A stretch of DNA of 64,000 nt from Ricordea florida (GCA_949710005.1 OX453272.1:15725494-15789493); one strand, 5' to 3'. Positions 51,054 to 62,878 are shown, counted from the first letter of the stretch. Program-made: numbers and translations. Notes: generated from the sequence alone by a model not told the origin.

Positions 51054-52286
51054 ATGCTACAGCATGTTTACCAATTTGGCTGGTTTTTCACTATTTATGA
51101 GCAGAGTGAATCAACTGAATCTGCAGTTGAAAGAAATGAGACCATGCACACTGCCTCTGGTATTCATTTAACTAAAAGAAAGAGTGCGGTGAATGACAAG
51201 CTCAACATTAAAAATGTTAAGTACAATGCAGAACAACCCTTGAGGCATTTTGAATGCAAAATACATATGAAAACAAGTTCCACTACAGACTCTGTTCCAG
51301 AGAAGAATACTGACATGCCTCCTGTTGACAACACATGCAAAAATAGCATGCATCTTCAGTCTCAGAACTCACAGGTCAAGGCTAGTGCAGTTTTTGATAG
51401 TATTGATTCATTTGAACATGAAAAGAGTGGAACTGAATGCAAAATACAAACGAAAACAACTTCTACTTCACAATTTCTTGCAAAGCAAAACAGTGACATG
51501 CCTTCTGTTGAAAAAATGTACAAAAATGATTTGCATTCTCAGTCTGACAACTCCCAGAGTAAACTTAGTGCAGGTTTTAATACTATTGATTCATTTCAAC
51601 AAGAAAAAAGGACCAGTAGTAGTACTGATGCAAAAGGCTCAGATTGCCATGTTACACCACTGCAGAAGCAAAAATACACAAGGAATGAAACTCCAATCAA
51701 TACAAGTTCCACTGTCCAATTTCTTACGAAGCAAACTAGTGATATGTCATTTAACACATGCAAACATGATATACTTCTTCACTCGGAAAAGTTATACAAT
51801 AAGCCTTGTACAGATGTTCCTGAGCATGATTCACTTCAACTGGAAAACAGTACAAGTACCAATGATCCACATTCCTCTGCAACAGTGTATATCCAAACAG
51901 GAAAATGTGCTAACTCTAGCAGTCCAGTAACTTTACTTCCACCGCAACTGGATAATATGAACACTGCTTACAATTCTACACAAGATTTGCCAACAGACTT
52001 TCAAAGATGTCTTTTTTCAGATAATGCAAATTATGATAGTAAGCTCAATATTCCTCTGTTTAAAAATGCTGAGACAAATATGGACAAATTTCACAAATCA
52101 ATGAAAATGACAATTTACCAATGTTCTGTTTGTCATGAGGCATGGCCCTTGAAAACAAAGCCCAAGGACTTAAAAAAATATGTTTGTAATCGCTGCTCAT
52201 GTGACAAAAGAACTCCCAAAAAGTTCTCAGCTGATAACTTAATGATACCATCGCCTGTCCCTCCACAACTACAAGGCTTAACATAG
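51054..52286 (+). pseudogene. Helitron linker with 60-residue repeats + zinc ribbon
   Basis: 410-codon frame, continuous with the peptidase after its frameshift. A low-complexity linker has three diverged ~60-residue repeats (each with a TSST..S.P.KN.DMP block and a DSIDSF..E block). It ends in a zinc ribbon YQCSVCHEAW...YVCNRCSCDK followed by PKKFSADNLMIPSPVPPQLQGLT, the usual Helitron pre-Rep sequence. A TAG at 52284-52286 interrupts; the same frame continues as [16 protein letters not shown]...[19 protein letters not shown]. Several overlapping frames here are shadows of the repeats. Confidence 0.7.
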
Positions 52287-52622
52287 TTTGAAGAAATGCT
52301 AATAGCTAGAGCATTTCCCATTATGCATGTATATACAAAGCCAAGGGGAGGCCAAAGGGCCTACAAAGGTCATGTTATCACTCTGCCACAGGACGTTCAG
52401 CAGCTACTCTGACAATAGATGATTTGAAACAAATGTTAGAGACAAATTCATATACAACTTTCATGTCAAAACTTATGCATTATGTCAAAAACATTACTGG
52501 AACAAATGCTTACTGGAGTAAAGCAAAAGACGATCTGAAAGCACTAATTACTCAAATTGGACCACCAACAATTTTCTGGACTTTGTCTTGTGCTGATTTT
52601 CATTGGCCAGAATTTCACAATC
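52287..52622 (+). pseudogene. Helitron Rep start, cut by BEL insertion
   Basis: After the [16 protein letters not shown]; a shift near 52412; then SKLMHYVKNITGTNAYWSKAKDDLKALITQIGPPTIFWTLSCADFHWPEFHNL: the Helitron_like_N block. At 52622/52623 sequence passes without a break into the BEL LTR end (TGTTCTTCC). The rest of Rep and the helicase are not found on the far side at 58889. Confidence 0.75.
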
Positions 52623-52823
52623 TGTTCTTCCGGGTGACTGCTGGGCTTTCGTTCATCAACAACTAAAGAACACACTGAAAATTTCAACTTTTATTATGCC
52701 ACCGAACGAAAACAAATGGCGGCTCTACCGACCTCGTGGCACCAAAGACTCACGCGCATGCTCAGCTTTTTGTCATATAATAATTATTATAACCGCAGCT
52801 GGGACTGGTAAGTCTTCAGAACA
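52623..52823 (-). repeat. BEL 3' LTR (201 bp)
   Basis: On the minus strand it begins TGTTCTGAAGAC and ends CCCGGAAGAACA (TGTTCT/AGAACA terminal inverted repeat). A purine-rich tract (AAAGAAGGGGAGGA, 52824-52837) sits directly upstream. Its last 44 bp recur at 58845-58888 with one substitution. Confidence 0.8.
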
Positions 52824-52913
52824 TCCTCCCCTTCTTTGATATACAATATCAACAATAAAATTTAAATATGCTAAAGAAGCGTTTCACTTCATGCAAAGTT
52901 TCTACCTAATAGT

Positions 52914-54131
52914 TCAAGAACACTCCAAAGGGCAAAGCTTCACTATCGGCCTGCGCAAGATACTCGTCCCAACTTGAACGTCATTTACTCGAACCTTGTC
53001 ATCCTTCCCAGGGAATACTTTTACGATTGGACCCAGGGGCCACCTTCCTCTTGGGTTATCTAGGGACATTACAATGACCACATCGCCAACTTTCAAATCA
53101 CTCTGCTCGCAGCGCCATTTCTTTCTTCCACTTAGACTCGGGAACCACTCCGTAAGCCACCTGTGCCAAAAGTGGCGAACACGTTCCTGGACCTGACGCC
53201 ATCTCCTCCTGGGATTAAAGGCAACCTCGTCAATAACTTTAGGTGCGAATCTCCCTCCTAACTGGCCATGCAGAAAATGGTTGGGCGTTAAAGGGGTAAG
53301 GTCAGTGGGATTGGCCGACTGGTAAGTGATTGGTCGGGAGTTAAGTAACCCTTCTGCGCCAACGACTGCACTTAACAGTTCTTCATCTGAGATATCTGCA
53401 GAGTTCAGGATAGCATAAATAGCTTTCTTTGCAGACTTGATCATAACTTCATGCACACCACTGAAATGTGGAGCGAGAGGAGGATTAAAGCGCCACTGCA
53501 CCCCGTGAATTGCTGTGCCATCTTGAATCTTCTTCTTATCTAAAGTTTCTAATGCCTTCAATTCTTTACTTCCTCCAATGAAGTTAGTCCCATTATCAGA
53601 TACAAAAATTTCTGTTAGGCCACGTCACGATGCCATACGAAAGAAGGCATTTAGAAACGAATCAGTGTCAAGGCTAAAAGCTACCTCCAGATGCACGGCC
53701 CTTGTTGCCAAACACGTGAAGAGGCACAAATATGTCTTCTGGCGTACCTTTCCTCTTCCTTGTTTCGTGATAAAGGGTTCGCCAAAGTCAAGTGATGTTT
53801 GGCTGAAAGCGCGTAAAGACTTTTGAGTACGCAATTCAGGCAAAGGGGCCATGATTTGCTTGGCTGGTTTCGCTTTCCTCCTTCTGCACTGCATACACTC
53901 TCTCTCCCATTGCTTGATTGCTTCTCTCACTGAAATTATCCAATACTGGACAGAAAGTTGGGCCAACACCTGGTTAATTCCCCCGTGTTCACTTTGCTCG
54001 TGAGCTTGCTTGATGATGAGGGTCGTGACCCAATGACTTCGAGGTAAGATGATGGGGTAACGGGTTTCCCATGGTAGATACTCAGCATATCGAAGCCTCC
54101 CATCACAGCGAAGAACCCCATCCACTGACAA
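52914..54131 (-). pseudogene. BEL integrase + DUF5641 tail
   Basis: Shifted one frame from RNase H at about 54130. His-Cys zinc binding domain (HEQSEHGGINQVL...CMQCRRRK), core YLCLFTCLATRAVHLE with the first Asp near LDFGEP, a TGA after FFRMAS (CGA codon expected), then IFVSDNGTNFIGG with the second Asp, HGVQWRFNPPLAPHFSGVHE with the Glu, and the DUF5641 domain RRRWRQVQERVRHFWHRW...KVGDVVIVMSLDNPRGRWPLG. Stop TGA/TAG at 52914. Confidence 0.85.
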
Positions 54132-55603
54132 GCAGTTGGCAGTTCCTTTTTGATCTTGACCGCTCGTATTTCTTCCTTAAAGACTTCTTGCTGTGCTTGT
54201 CTGATAAATCTCATTCCAGAAGAGTCTACTTCATCAGGCTGTATAGTACCTTCTCTTCGAAAGGCAGCTGGTAAACGACAGTTTTCGAGGAATTGATCAA
54301 CTCTTGCAGCAACTCTTGTAAGTCTACTCAAACTCGAGTATCTTCGTGGCTCTAATCGGTCTTCACCGACTGAAGAAAGGAATGTCTTCTCCCCTACTTG
54401 TTCCCTTGCCTGGTACGACTTCCGGATCTCACTGTTGAACACAGCCTTCATTTCAATTTTGGTCTCTGGCCACTCAGATGGGGGTTGCTTCAGAAATGAT
54501 GGACCATTCCACCATTGTTTTTCGTCAGCAAGGGTCGAAATGCTAAGACCCCTTGTCAGCAAGTCAGCGGGGTTTAGCTTGGTTGGTACATGTCTCAACT
54601 GCTCTGGATTGGTCAAGGCTTGAATCTCCCCTACACGATTAGACACAAATGGCTTGTACTTTCGACTTTGTCCGCAAATCCAATAGAGAACATCCATGCT
54701 ATCAGACCAAAACACCCACTCATGTTTCTCTATAACAAGCACTTGACCAACCGTCTCACCAAGCCTGAGGCCTGCCACGGTGGCCATCAGTTCCAGATGT
54801 GGTATGCGTATAGCCTGAAGTGGTGCAACACGGGACCTTAAAGCAATGAGGCGGCAACTGACAGTTCCATCTTTATAGAGGTGTCTGACATAACAGGCTG
54901 CTCCATACGCTTCTTCAGATGCATCCACAAATCTATGTATAGCCATGTGTTCAACTGGAGTGCTGGTCCTCAAGCATTGTGGGATCTGAAGTCTTGGTAA
55001 TGATGATAGTTCACTGAACCACTGTGTAGCCCTCGCTGACAAATTTTCACTGACCGGCTCATCCCAGTCCACACCACTTGCCCACATGTCTTGTAGCAGG
55101 ACCTTGGCTCGCACAATGTAGGGTGATAAAAGGCCAAGTGGGTCGAACAATGTTGTTACCTTGCTTAAGAAGTTGCGTTTTGTTTGGGAATGCTTCTCAG
55201 TAGGCTGATTAACTTGAAATTTAAACACATCTTCCATGGGGCACCACAGGACTCCCAAGGTTTTCACTGGAGGTAACTCACCCCGGTCAAGATCAACTTT
55301 TGTGGCACAGTCTGAAGATGGAATTGATTGTAACACTTCAGGTTCATTCGAAAGCCACTTTCTGGCATGCATTCCAGCAGATCCCCATAGTTGCGACAAC
55401 TGGCTGCACAGCTCAACTGCTGTCTTGATGTCAGGAGTGGAATCCATGCTATCATCCATTTACATACTCTTAAGAATAGTTTCAGCTGCTAGGGGAAACT
55501 CTAATTGATATCTCCTGGTGTGTTCTTGGGTTACAAACTGGGCTTGAAAAGGAGATGAATCTACTCCAAATACAAGGCGGTCAAACTCAAAGATGTCAGG
55601 CTC
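53936..55603 (-). pseudogene. BEL RT C-terminal half and RNase H
   Basis: Same frame as the upstream gag-pro, with a TGA after LETN (about 55603) and a TAA at 55460-55462 that replaces the tyrosine codon of the RT catalytic box: reads stop-MDD. RT thumb/connection follow (KVTTLFDPLGLLSPYIVRAK). RNase H has RFVDASEEAYGAA, HLELMATVAGL, WVFWSDSMDVLYWI and HVPTKLNPADLLTRG with the expected Asp/Glu/Asp. The frame is lost at about 54130. Confidence 0.85.
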
Positions 55604-57100
55604 TCAGTTTGTCTCTAAACTTCGCCACAGAAAGCGATGATACGGTTGATCATCTTGTTTCAGCTTGATCTGCAGGTACATTTCTTTGATGTCCCACATT
55701 AAGGCTACAGGATCACGCCGCAACCGAAGAACTGTAAACAGGTCATTCTGGAGTTTACGCCCTTGTAATACAACGTCATTAAGAGACATGCCATTGAACT
55801 TGGCGGAGGCATCAAACACTATGCGAGTTTTAGTTGTTGACTTGTCTGGTCGTAACACAGGGAAGTGAGGTAGGTACCAGAGTTGATCAGGCTCTCTCCC
55901 TTTACGAGGGCCCTTGTGGATGTATCCCTCTTTCTCATACGTTTGCAATATTTTAGTGTAAACCTCAGCAAGCTCAGGTGATCTTTGTAACTTCTTCTCA
56001 GTGTTCTGCAAACGGTGCAGTGCCATACTGTAATTGTTGGGCAATGAACTTTTGTTGTGTTTCCAAGGCATTCCAATAGCGTAGCGTCCATTGTCATAGG
56101 TCAAGGAGTTAACAACTGTGTCCTTTGCAAACTTCTCGTCTGGATTGACAATACAATTCTCTATACATATAGCCTCTTCTATGTCCCAGTACCGACGAAC
56201 AAGGCTGTTTAGTCTGTCCGAATCATTCAGGAAGAAGGTAAAATTGGTCTGGGTTCTCTCTGAGTTCACATCTGGATTGCCAATACAAGTCCACCCTAGT
56301 GGGGTCAGCCTAGCAATGGGCTCTCCTGGTAGCCCCTTCACATCCTTCAGTGAGTACAGCAAGTCAGCATGATCCACGCCAATAAGCAAATCTACCATGG
56401 TACGGGGTCCAACTTGAGGAAACTTGATGTCTTTCAGATGTCCCCATTTAGTGCGGTACTTCCTCCAATCCACCACTTCCATGTTTCCTGTAACTCTTTC
56501 AGCTGTATAGGCTGAGACTTCCTTGGACAATTCTCCACTTAAACTGGTGATCCTAAACTCCACAAGAGTAGTTTGAAACCTCTCTTGCTTGTCATTCAAT
56601 ACCTTAACAGTTAGTTCATGTGGGCTTACTTCAAGTTCAAGTTCCGCTGCAACATCACTGTTCAAGTAACTTTTGCTGCTTGTATCATCCAAGAGAGCAT
56701 TTACTTTAACTCTTCTTTTCCCATTGCTCAAATAAACAGGAATAGTTCTCAGTGCCATGAATCTGGTGGACAGAATAGGTTCTTCTCCAGTGGTGGTCGA
56801 ATGGGTTCTCTCACTTATCTCCCCTTCTCTGGTACAGCTGCTTGTTGATGCACTTGATGACTCCACTCCAACTTCTGCTTGTGTTTCTACTTTTGCCACA
56901 TGGTCCTCATGAAGCATTCGGTGATGGCGAGACTGACACGCATTTATCCCACAGACCTTGTTCCACAAACACGTATCCCCACGATGTCCATCACTTAGAC
57001 ATCTAAAACACAATTTATGCTCCTTTGCAATGTTCCACTGGTTGCATGCTTCACAATTCAAGAGACTATGGGGTCCTTTGCAGACCTTGCAATTCCTCAC
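55604..57100 (-). pseudogene. BEL zinc knuckles, protease (A17) and RT N-terminal half
   Basis: Two knuckles CKVCKGPHSLLNC and CFRCLSDGHRGDTC; aspartic protease-like domain with VNALLDDTSSKSYLN as the likely active-site loop (usual LLDxGS/T); then LIGVDHADLL and the RT fingers/palm LWYLPHFPVLRPDKSTTKTRIVFDASAKFNGMSLNDVVLQGRKLQNDL and VALMWDIKEMYLQIKL with the first catalytic Asp. Ends at TGA 55604. Begins just after a TAG (57143) in the same frame, so it is part of one polyprotein. Confidence 0.85.
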
Positions 57101-57142
57101 AGGTTTCCTCTTGGAGCTTCGGTCTTCAGCTAAGAATGTTTT

Positions 57143-58393
57143 CTACCTCTTGGGCCCATCTTTAATGGCACCTACTATTGCGTTAGAAGCTATTGTCATA
57201 AACTCTGACTCAAGGTCAACGAATTCTCTCAATGCTGTAACACTTTCACTCTCACCACTATTGAAAATCCATTGCTTGTACTTTGCAAGAAGACTCTTGT
57301 TGAAATTGCGTTGGAGAGAGATATAGAGCAATCCACTCCCAAGTTCTGCTTCTTGATTGGCATCTGTTAAGTCTACGACTAATGCTTCCAAGAGCTCAGC
57401 AAACCTCTCCAGATCCTTCTCGTTCCCTTCTCTTATTTGTTTTAAGGCATCCAACTCTTCGAGACGAAGTGTGAGAGCTCGCCGCTTCCCACCATATTTG
57501 CGGTCCAGTTGTGACTTGGCTACTTCACAGGCTGTGGCTGAATGGCCAAGATGCTTGATTACTTTTAATGCTTCACCCTGGAGGCATTCACGCAATCTTA
57601 ACAACTTGTATTCTGGTGTGGCTCTTGCTCGATCAACACATGAGTAAAATACTGCCTTCCAAGCCCCATACTGCTTCTTATTACCAGAAAACTTAGGAAT
57701 GCTTACTCTCTTGAGGGCTGCAGAATCAACATTGATCTTGTCATGGTAAGGGTATGATGGTTGGCTGGCTTAAGGGGTTGATTGACTTTGATTGCCACTT
57801 GACATACATGGTACCACACTGGGGGTTCCAGATGCCATTACATTAGAATTATATGAAGCTGGTGGTGGTAAAGCAGATGATCCAACTGGGATGGTCTGAC
57901 CTGCATTTGCAAGTGGATTTATGGGATGCTGCTGAGCTTGAGGTTGATAAACCACTGTGGACATCTGAGGCACTGAGCCTTCAGGCACAAAGGGGGTAAA
58001 AGAATAAACAACTCCACTTACTGGTGAAGATAGTGCAGCCATACTGTTGATAGGTGTGGATGTTGACATGTGCAATTTTGATGTTGAGGAAATACAGGGC
58101 CCACCTGGAATGGGTGCCTCTGCAGTCATCTGAGACTCTGGGGCAGTACCTGTTTCCCTTGTGGATTGTCCTAGCACCTGCGTGTCACTGACTTGTCCTT
58201 TCAATCCTTCCATCAGATTACGAGCCCCATTTTTCTGACCTCGCTCCACCTGCAATTTTCTTCTGCGAATTCTCTCATTCAGCTTTTTCTGGCATTCCTC
58301 GTACGTTTTTTCCAGGTCTTGTGCCACTTGACTAAGCTCCAACTCACGCCTACTAATTTCCTCCTTGATCCGATCAGTCTGCTCCTTTATCAT
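57143..58393 (-). pseudogene. gag: BEL gag
   Basis: Helical coiled-coil N-terminal part (KEEISRRELELSQVAQDLEKTYEECQ), a Ser/Pro/Gln-rich spacer, TAA at about 57770, then in the same frame the Pao gag core: FSGNKKQYGAWKAVFYSCV, LRECLQGEALKVIKHLGHS, ERFAELLEALVVDL, ending at TAG 57143. Same frame as the pol region, so a single gag-pol polyprotein is implied for the ancestor. Confidence 0.75.
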
Positions 58394-58455
58394 AAGCTCT
58401 TCCGCGGCTGCTGATTTGGAACTGTTTAAAACACCACATTGACTCGAACTGCTGT

Positions 58456-58758
58456 TCAGATATCCTCTAACTCTTCAATTTCGTTAAAATTTTCTTCCAC
58501 AGCCTCTACCTCCAAAGATACAGCTCTAAGTTTATCCAAGTCGCCAGCGATTTCGTAATGTGACTCAAGCCACACACAGGCTTTGAGGACCATTTCGAAA
58601 GCGACCGAAACAAAATCCAAGGCTTCCACAACTTTAACTTTCGGAGATAAGCCTCCTTCCATCAACATCACCAGCCTTGTTCTGGTTTGCGTGTAAGCTC
58701 CTTTGACCTTCGCCTTTTCGCACTTGAGTTTCTCCATTGATCGGGGCACACAACACAA
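58456..58758 (-). pseudogene. BEL gag N-terminal segment
   Basis: MEKLKCEKAKVKGAYTQTRTRL...GLSPKVKVVEALDF..LKACVWLESHYEIAGDL: the usual helical start of coral BEL gag, about 50 bases downstream of the primer site. It ends at TGA in a different frame from the main gag, so there is a shift near 58400-58456. Confidence 0.6.
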
Positions 58759-58825
58759 ACTGGTCGTAAATATCGAACGTCGATCTCAAATAATTCTTGA
58801 ATTCCAGTGGTTCACCATTTGCAAC

Positions 58826-58888
58826 CTCGCTCTGCTACCAAAAATGTTCTTCCGGGTGACTGCTGGGCTTTTGTTCATCAACAACTAA
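58826..58888 (-). promoter_or_regulatory. BEL 5' LTR remnant and tRNA-iMet primer site
   Basis: 58845-58888 is the last 44 bp of the LTR. Adjoining on the minus strand, after a short T run, is TGGTAGCAGAG (11 nt), the complement of the 3' end of animal initiator tRNA-Met (from known tRNA sequence). Confidence 0.75.
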
Positions 58889-59350
58889 TAGTCAGGATGT
58901 GAAATTGTGCGTTTTATGATAAAAGAACAAAACTCTGCATGTTTGTAGGCCTCTATGTACTTAACATTTTTGGATATAGAGGCATCGCTGAAAAGTCGTA
59001 TAACAGGACTAAACCGGTTTAAATGAAAAATGCTGACGTCAGCATTTTCAGGGTATAATAACCACTGCAATTCGCTATTAAATATTGATTTAATGTCAAT
59101 TAAAGATACGATGCGTTCAGAAAAGTACCATTTCCGTTCAGAGATCAGCAAATGGCCAATCAATTTTATAAAAATAACTTTTTATCATTAAATCCCCACA
59201 AAAAGCATGTAGTTTAGGGTTTTTTAATTAAAACTCCACAAAATTGCCTATGAATCATTAAGATCATAACATCAAAAATGACAAATCACTCAAGCTAGCG
59301 GGTTTTTTTGGCGAAAGACTCAAGTTGTCTGTGGGGAGGATTGGAACCGA
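58889..59350. other. Spacer with CRE-containing palindrome
   Basis: No Helitron sequence resumes here. Contains TAAACCGGTTTA (59010-59021) and the 22-bp perfect palindrome at 59027-59048. A minus-strand 92-codon frame (58885-59163) has no recognisable domain and is treated as chance. Probably 5' flank of the next gene. Confidence 0.4.
59027..59048. promoter_or_regulatory. 22-bp palindrome with CRE (TGACGTCA)
   Basis: AAAATGCTGACGTCAGCATTTT reads the same on both strands. The central TGACGTCA is the consensus CREB/ATF site. It lies about 310 bp upstream of the first candidate exon. Function is inferred. Confidence 0.5.
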
Positions 59351-59358
59351 GACTAAGC

Positions 59359-59489
59359 ATGGACGAGGAGGTCTGGGTTCGAAATAAAAAACTGTCATGG
59401 CGGCGCCCATGCATAGTAATCAGCCCGGTTAGTTACAGCACTTCCAGTTGTGGAATAATATTGTCAAATCATCTCATTACAATAACAGG
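59359..59489 (+). CDS. Possible first exon (MDEEVWVRNKK...)
   Basis: ATG 59359: MDEEVWVRNKKLSWRRPCIVISP then Ser/Ile-rich residues; donor AGG|GTAAGT at 59489. The next exon begins at 59578 after tattttag, but splice phase from this ATG does not keep the downstream frame, so it may be a leader exon only. Confidence 0.3.
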
Positions 59490-59577
59490 GTAAGTTTTCT
59501 TATTCCAGATTAATTCTCAGTTGAGACGGCACTGTAGAATGATTTCTCGTCTGAATTTACCATAATCTTTATTTTAG

Positions 59578-62500
59578 GTTATATTTATGGCAAGGGTGGT
59601 GAGAGCAATTAACCCCAGTGAAAGGTCCACTGAACAAACTGAGCCTCGACGAGAAATCGATTGGAAATTGTGCATACTTTGTAGAACGACAACCAGTGAA
59701 CCTCTTGTCTGTCCAGCAAATTCGAAAAGGAAAGATGCTGGGGCAGGTTACAAGACACTTGCCCTTAACCTTTCTGAGTTGCAAGAACTAGATGAAAACC
59801 CCTTTGGTTTTAATATCAGTGAACTCGAAAGTGGGGAGGGCCGAAACAAAATTACCAGCACTGAGATCAAAAGAGTTGCAAAACGGAAAAGGGAAAATGA
59901 AGATAATTCAAGCAAAACCAGTCCAGTGAAAACAACACGGTCAATAGGTGAAACCACTGACAAGAGTGTTGAGCAGTGTTTGTTTTGTGATCAGAGTGAT
60001 GATAATCTCCACAAAGCATCAACGTTTGAGATTGATGATAAGGTTAGGAAGTATGCTACAGAGCTCCATGACACAAAACTACTGTCTAAATTAGCAGGTG
60101 GTGATATGGTGGCAATTGATGCCGTCTATTACAGTAACTGCCTTGTTGCATTCTACAATAGAGGAAGAAAGGAGTATAGCACTGAAAATGCTGATGATCA
60201 ATCAGCTAGTCGCCTGCACGCCATTGCTTTTGCAGAGGTTGTGTCCTACATAGAGGGATTTAGAGAATGTCAAGAGACGGTGCCAGTGTTCACTTTAGTA
60301 GAGCTTAGTAAAATGTATTGTGGTGTATTAGAGGATCTGGGAGTCAATCAAACGACTCGGATACATAGTAGTCGACTCAGGGAGAAGCTGGAGGCTGAGA
60401 TCCCAGACCTCTTGTGTTACAAACGAGGACGGGACGTTGTGTTAGCATTTGACCAACACATGGGAGATGTCATCATGAAGGCTTGTGAGCGAGATAATGA
60501 TTCTGAGGCGCTACATCTTGCTAGAGCAGCGCGAATAATAAGGCGAGACATTTTCAACCACGACAACAAGTTATTTGATGGATCTTTCCCTAGTAACTGT
60601 CAGGCTAGAAGTGTCCCAGCTTCGCTAAAAGCCCTGATAAGTATGATTCTAGATGGCCCATGTTCCAGCAAGACAGATTCTTTTGATGAGGTGTCAGCAA
60701 CCACTGCCAGTCTTTCAATTTCTCAGATAATAAGCTTTAACTGTGTAAAGAAACACACCATCAATATCACTGAGGAAAAGCCCAAGCCAGCGGTGCGTCA
60801 CAACAGGGACCGAGAGACGCCACTTCCTACTTTCATCGGGTTAAAAATCTACGCAGAGACAAGGAGCAGAAGCTTGATTGATGCAATGAGTAAGATGGGG
60901 CTCTCAATTTCTTATGATTGCGTGATGTCCATCTCCATGGATGCTGCAAACAGTGTGTGTAGCCGTTTTGAACAAGACGCGAAGACCTCTTCACAACTGG
61001 GGCCCTGGATAACATCGATGTAATAGATGAGAACATTGCCAAGCTGAGAAGGGTACAAGATCTGCCAGACTATTATACGAGTGTGCAGCCAGTCGTTCTT
61101 AAAAACAGCGACCCAGTTGTCCCTAAGTTGATAGGGCCTGTCATGCCACCATTAGATGACAATGTGTCATCTCTCCCAAAAGAACTGGACTGGCTTAACA
61201 ATGTCAAGTCTCTTTCAGGTAAAAACGAATTAAGACATGAGGACTTTATGTCCTGGGCCGCATTTCATGCCTCACTACAGTCCTCTCTAGTGCAACAAGT
61301 TGACATAGTTGCTCTTTTGCCATTATTTTTGGAGAATTCACACTCTTCTGCAATGATTCAACATGGAATGAATCTCGTTAATGATGTAGTCCAGCATCTC
61401 AATCCAGGCCAGACACTAGTTGCTCTTGCTAAATTGATACAATGGAACATGCCCGAAACACATGGTGAAGACAGATACGTTGTCATGTTTGGAGGGTCTC
61501 CATGTTGAAATGGCAGCATTCAAAGTTCTAGGGGAGTGGCTGGACAGAAGTGGATGGGTGAACGCACTTAAAGATGCAGATGTTGCAACTCCTGGGACAG
61601 CAGAATCCTTCTTGAAAGTCAGTCATCTGGCAAAAACGAGGCGTGCACATGAGATTACAGCTGCAGCCCTGCACGTTTTGCAACAGTCAGCCTATGATCA
61701 CTATAAAGATGGCATCCACTCAGCCTCAGTTTACGTTCTGGTCACAAGTGTTGGAGTTAGAAATTCTCATCCTTGAGATAGTGAGGGCAACCAGGGAAGG
61801 AAACTTCAACTCCTACGTGGAATCAATCACTGCTCTAATGCCATGGATGTTCGCTCTCGATCATGTGAACTATGCAAGATGGCTTTCAGTTCACGTTCGT
61901 GACATGGCGACACTGCACCAGTCCCATCCAAGCGTGTACCAGAAATTTACTTCGGGTGCCTTTGTAGTCCAGAAATCCAAAAATGCGTTCTCTGCAATCG
62001 CGTTGGAACAGGCACACGAACAGGAGAATGCTTCCATCAAAGGAAAAGGTGGCGCCGTTGGACTTACCGACAATCCGAGTGCGTTACGACGCTGGATGAT
62101 CGGAGGGCCAGAGATTGCTCGAATGGTAACAGAATATGAAGGTCAGTCAGCACCAGAGAAGAAGCTGTCCACAAAGCACCACGAACAAGTTCCATTGGTC
62201 CAAAATGCCTTTTTGAAGAATGTAAAGAGTCTTGTCAGTTCCGTGGAAGACCTAGGAAATCCATTTAAAGAGGATAGTGGTGACTTGCTTGCCCTTGACA
62301 CAAAGGATATCATGCCTGCAGAAGTAGTAGAATCAGTGCAGAACATCAAGAAAATTGGCCAAAGTCAGTACAAGGCATTTGTCAGTGAAAGGATGGTTGA
62401 AAGAACAAAGCCAATCACACACGCAATCAAGCAGAACAAACTTCCGTTATTCAGCCGACCTACCACTAAAACTGTTTCAAAGAAACAAGCGCAAGTTTCA

Positions 62501-62878
62501 GCCTTAAAGGATGATTGTTCATTGTTCTCAAGACTTTACATATCATGCCAGACTCGTAAAGGCGATCTTGAAGAATTTTTTAGGCATGAAAACCAACCAT
62601 GGCCTCCATCATTGTCCCAGCATGGTCAACTGAGGCAAGGTAACAAAGCTGAACTTGTCCGATGTTTGCAAGGTACAACTGAAGCTTCGGCAGAGAGCCC
62701 ACAAGTGGATGTGAAAGTATTTGATGGAGCTGTGGTAGTACAAATGCTGCATCCAAAAACAGCAAGAACATTCCAGGAGTACACACAGACAGTTTTCTTG
62801 CCGTACATACAAGCCCAGTTACAGTCAAGCCAGAGACTAGATATCGTGTGGGACACCCAGGCGCGTACCTGCCTTTAA
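59578..62878 (+). pseudogene. Large multi-copy gene of unknown function, interrupted
   Basis: Second exon from acceptor tattttag; Met 59587. Two cysteine pairs (LCILCRTTTSEPLVCP; QCLFCDQSDDNLHKA), a helical region, TPLPTFIGLKIYAETRSRSLIDAM. At about 60990 the frame moves to TTGALDNID, a family hallmark, but the stretch after it is deleted. 61040-61500 (TSVQPVVLKN, LDWLNNVKSL, HGEDRYVVMFGG) then shifts near 61495 (LHVEMAAFKVLGEWLDRSGWVNAL) and 61730 (ILEIVRATREGNFNSYVES, NYARWLSVHVRDM, IKGKGGAVGLTDNPSALRRWMIGG). I recognise the family as multi-copy in cnidarians and fish; its function is unknown. A piggyBac element cuts it at 62875. Confidence 0.6.

Larger units (their letters stand above)
52623..58888 (-). 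mobile_element. BEL/Pao LTR retrotransposon inserted in Helitron
   Basis: Minus strand, order right to left: 44-bp 5' LTR remnant, tRNA-iMet primer site, gag, protease, RT, RNase H, integrase, polypurine tract, 3' LTR. At least six stops and one frameshift, so it is dead. The 5' LTR is cut to its last 44 bp, so target duplications cannot be compared. Confidence 0.85.

Noticed and set aside
51325-51930. 201-codon ORF overlapping the Helitron linker
   Set aside because: A shadow frame of the 60-residue repeats; the main frame joins the peptidase and zinc ribbon.
52996-58414. Many plus-strand ORFs across the BEL element
   Set aside because: Antisense shadows of the minus-strand gag-pol frames.
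58885-59163. 92-codon minus-strand ORF next to the BEL 5' end
   Set aside because: No family match and it spans a palindrome; probably chance.
59308-59493. Coding first exon of the 59.6-kb gene
   Set aside because: Splice phase into 59578 would meet a stop, so coding continuity is not supported; listed only as a possible leader exon.
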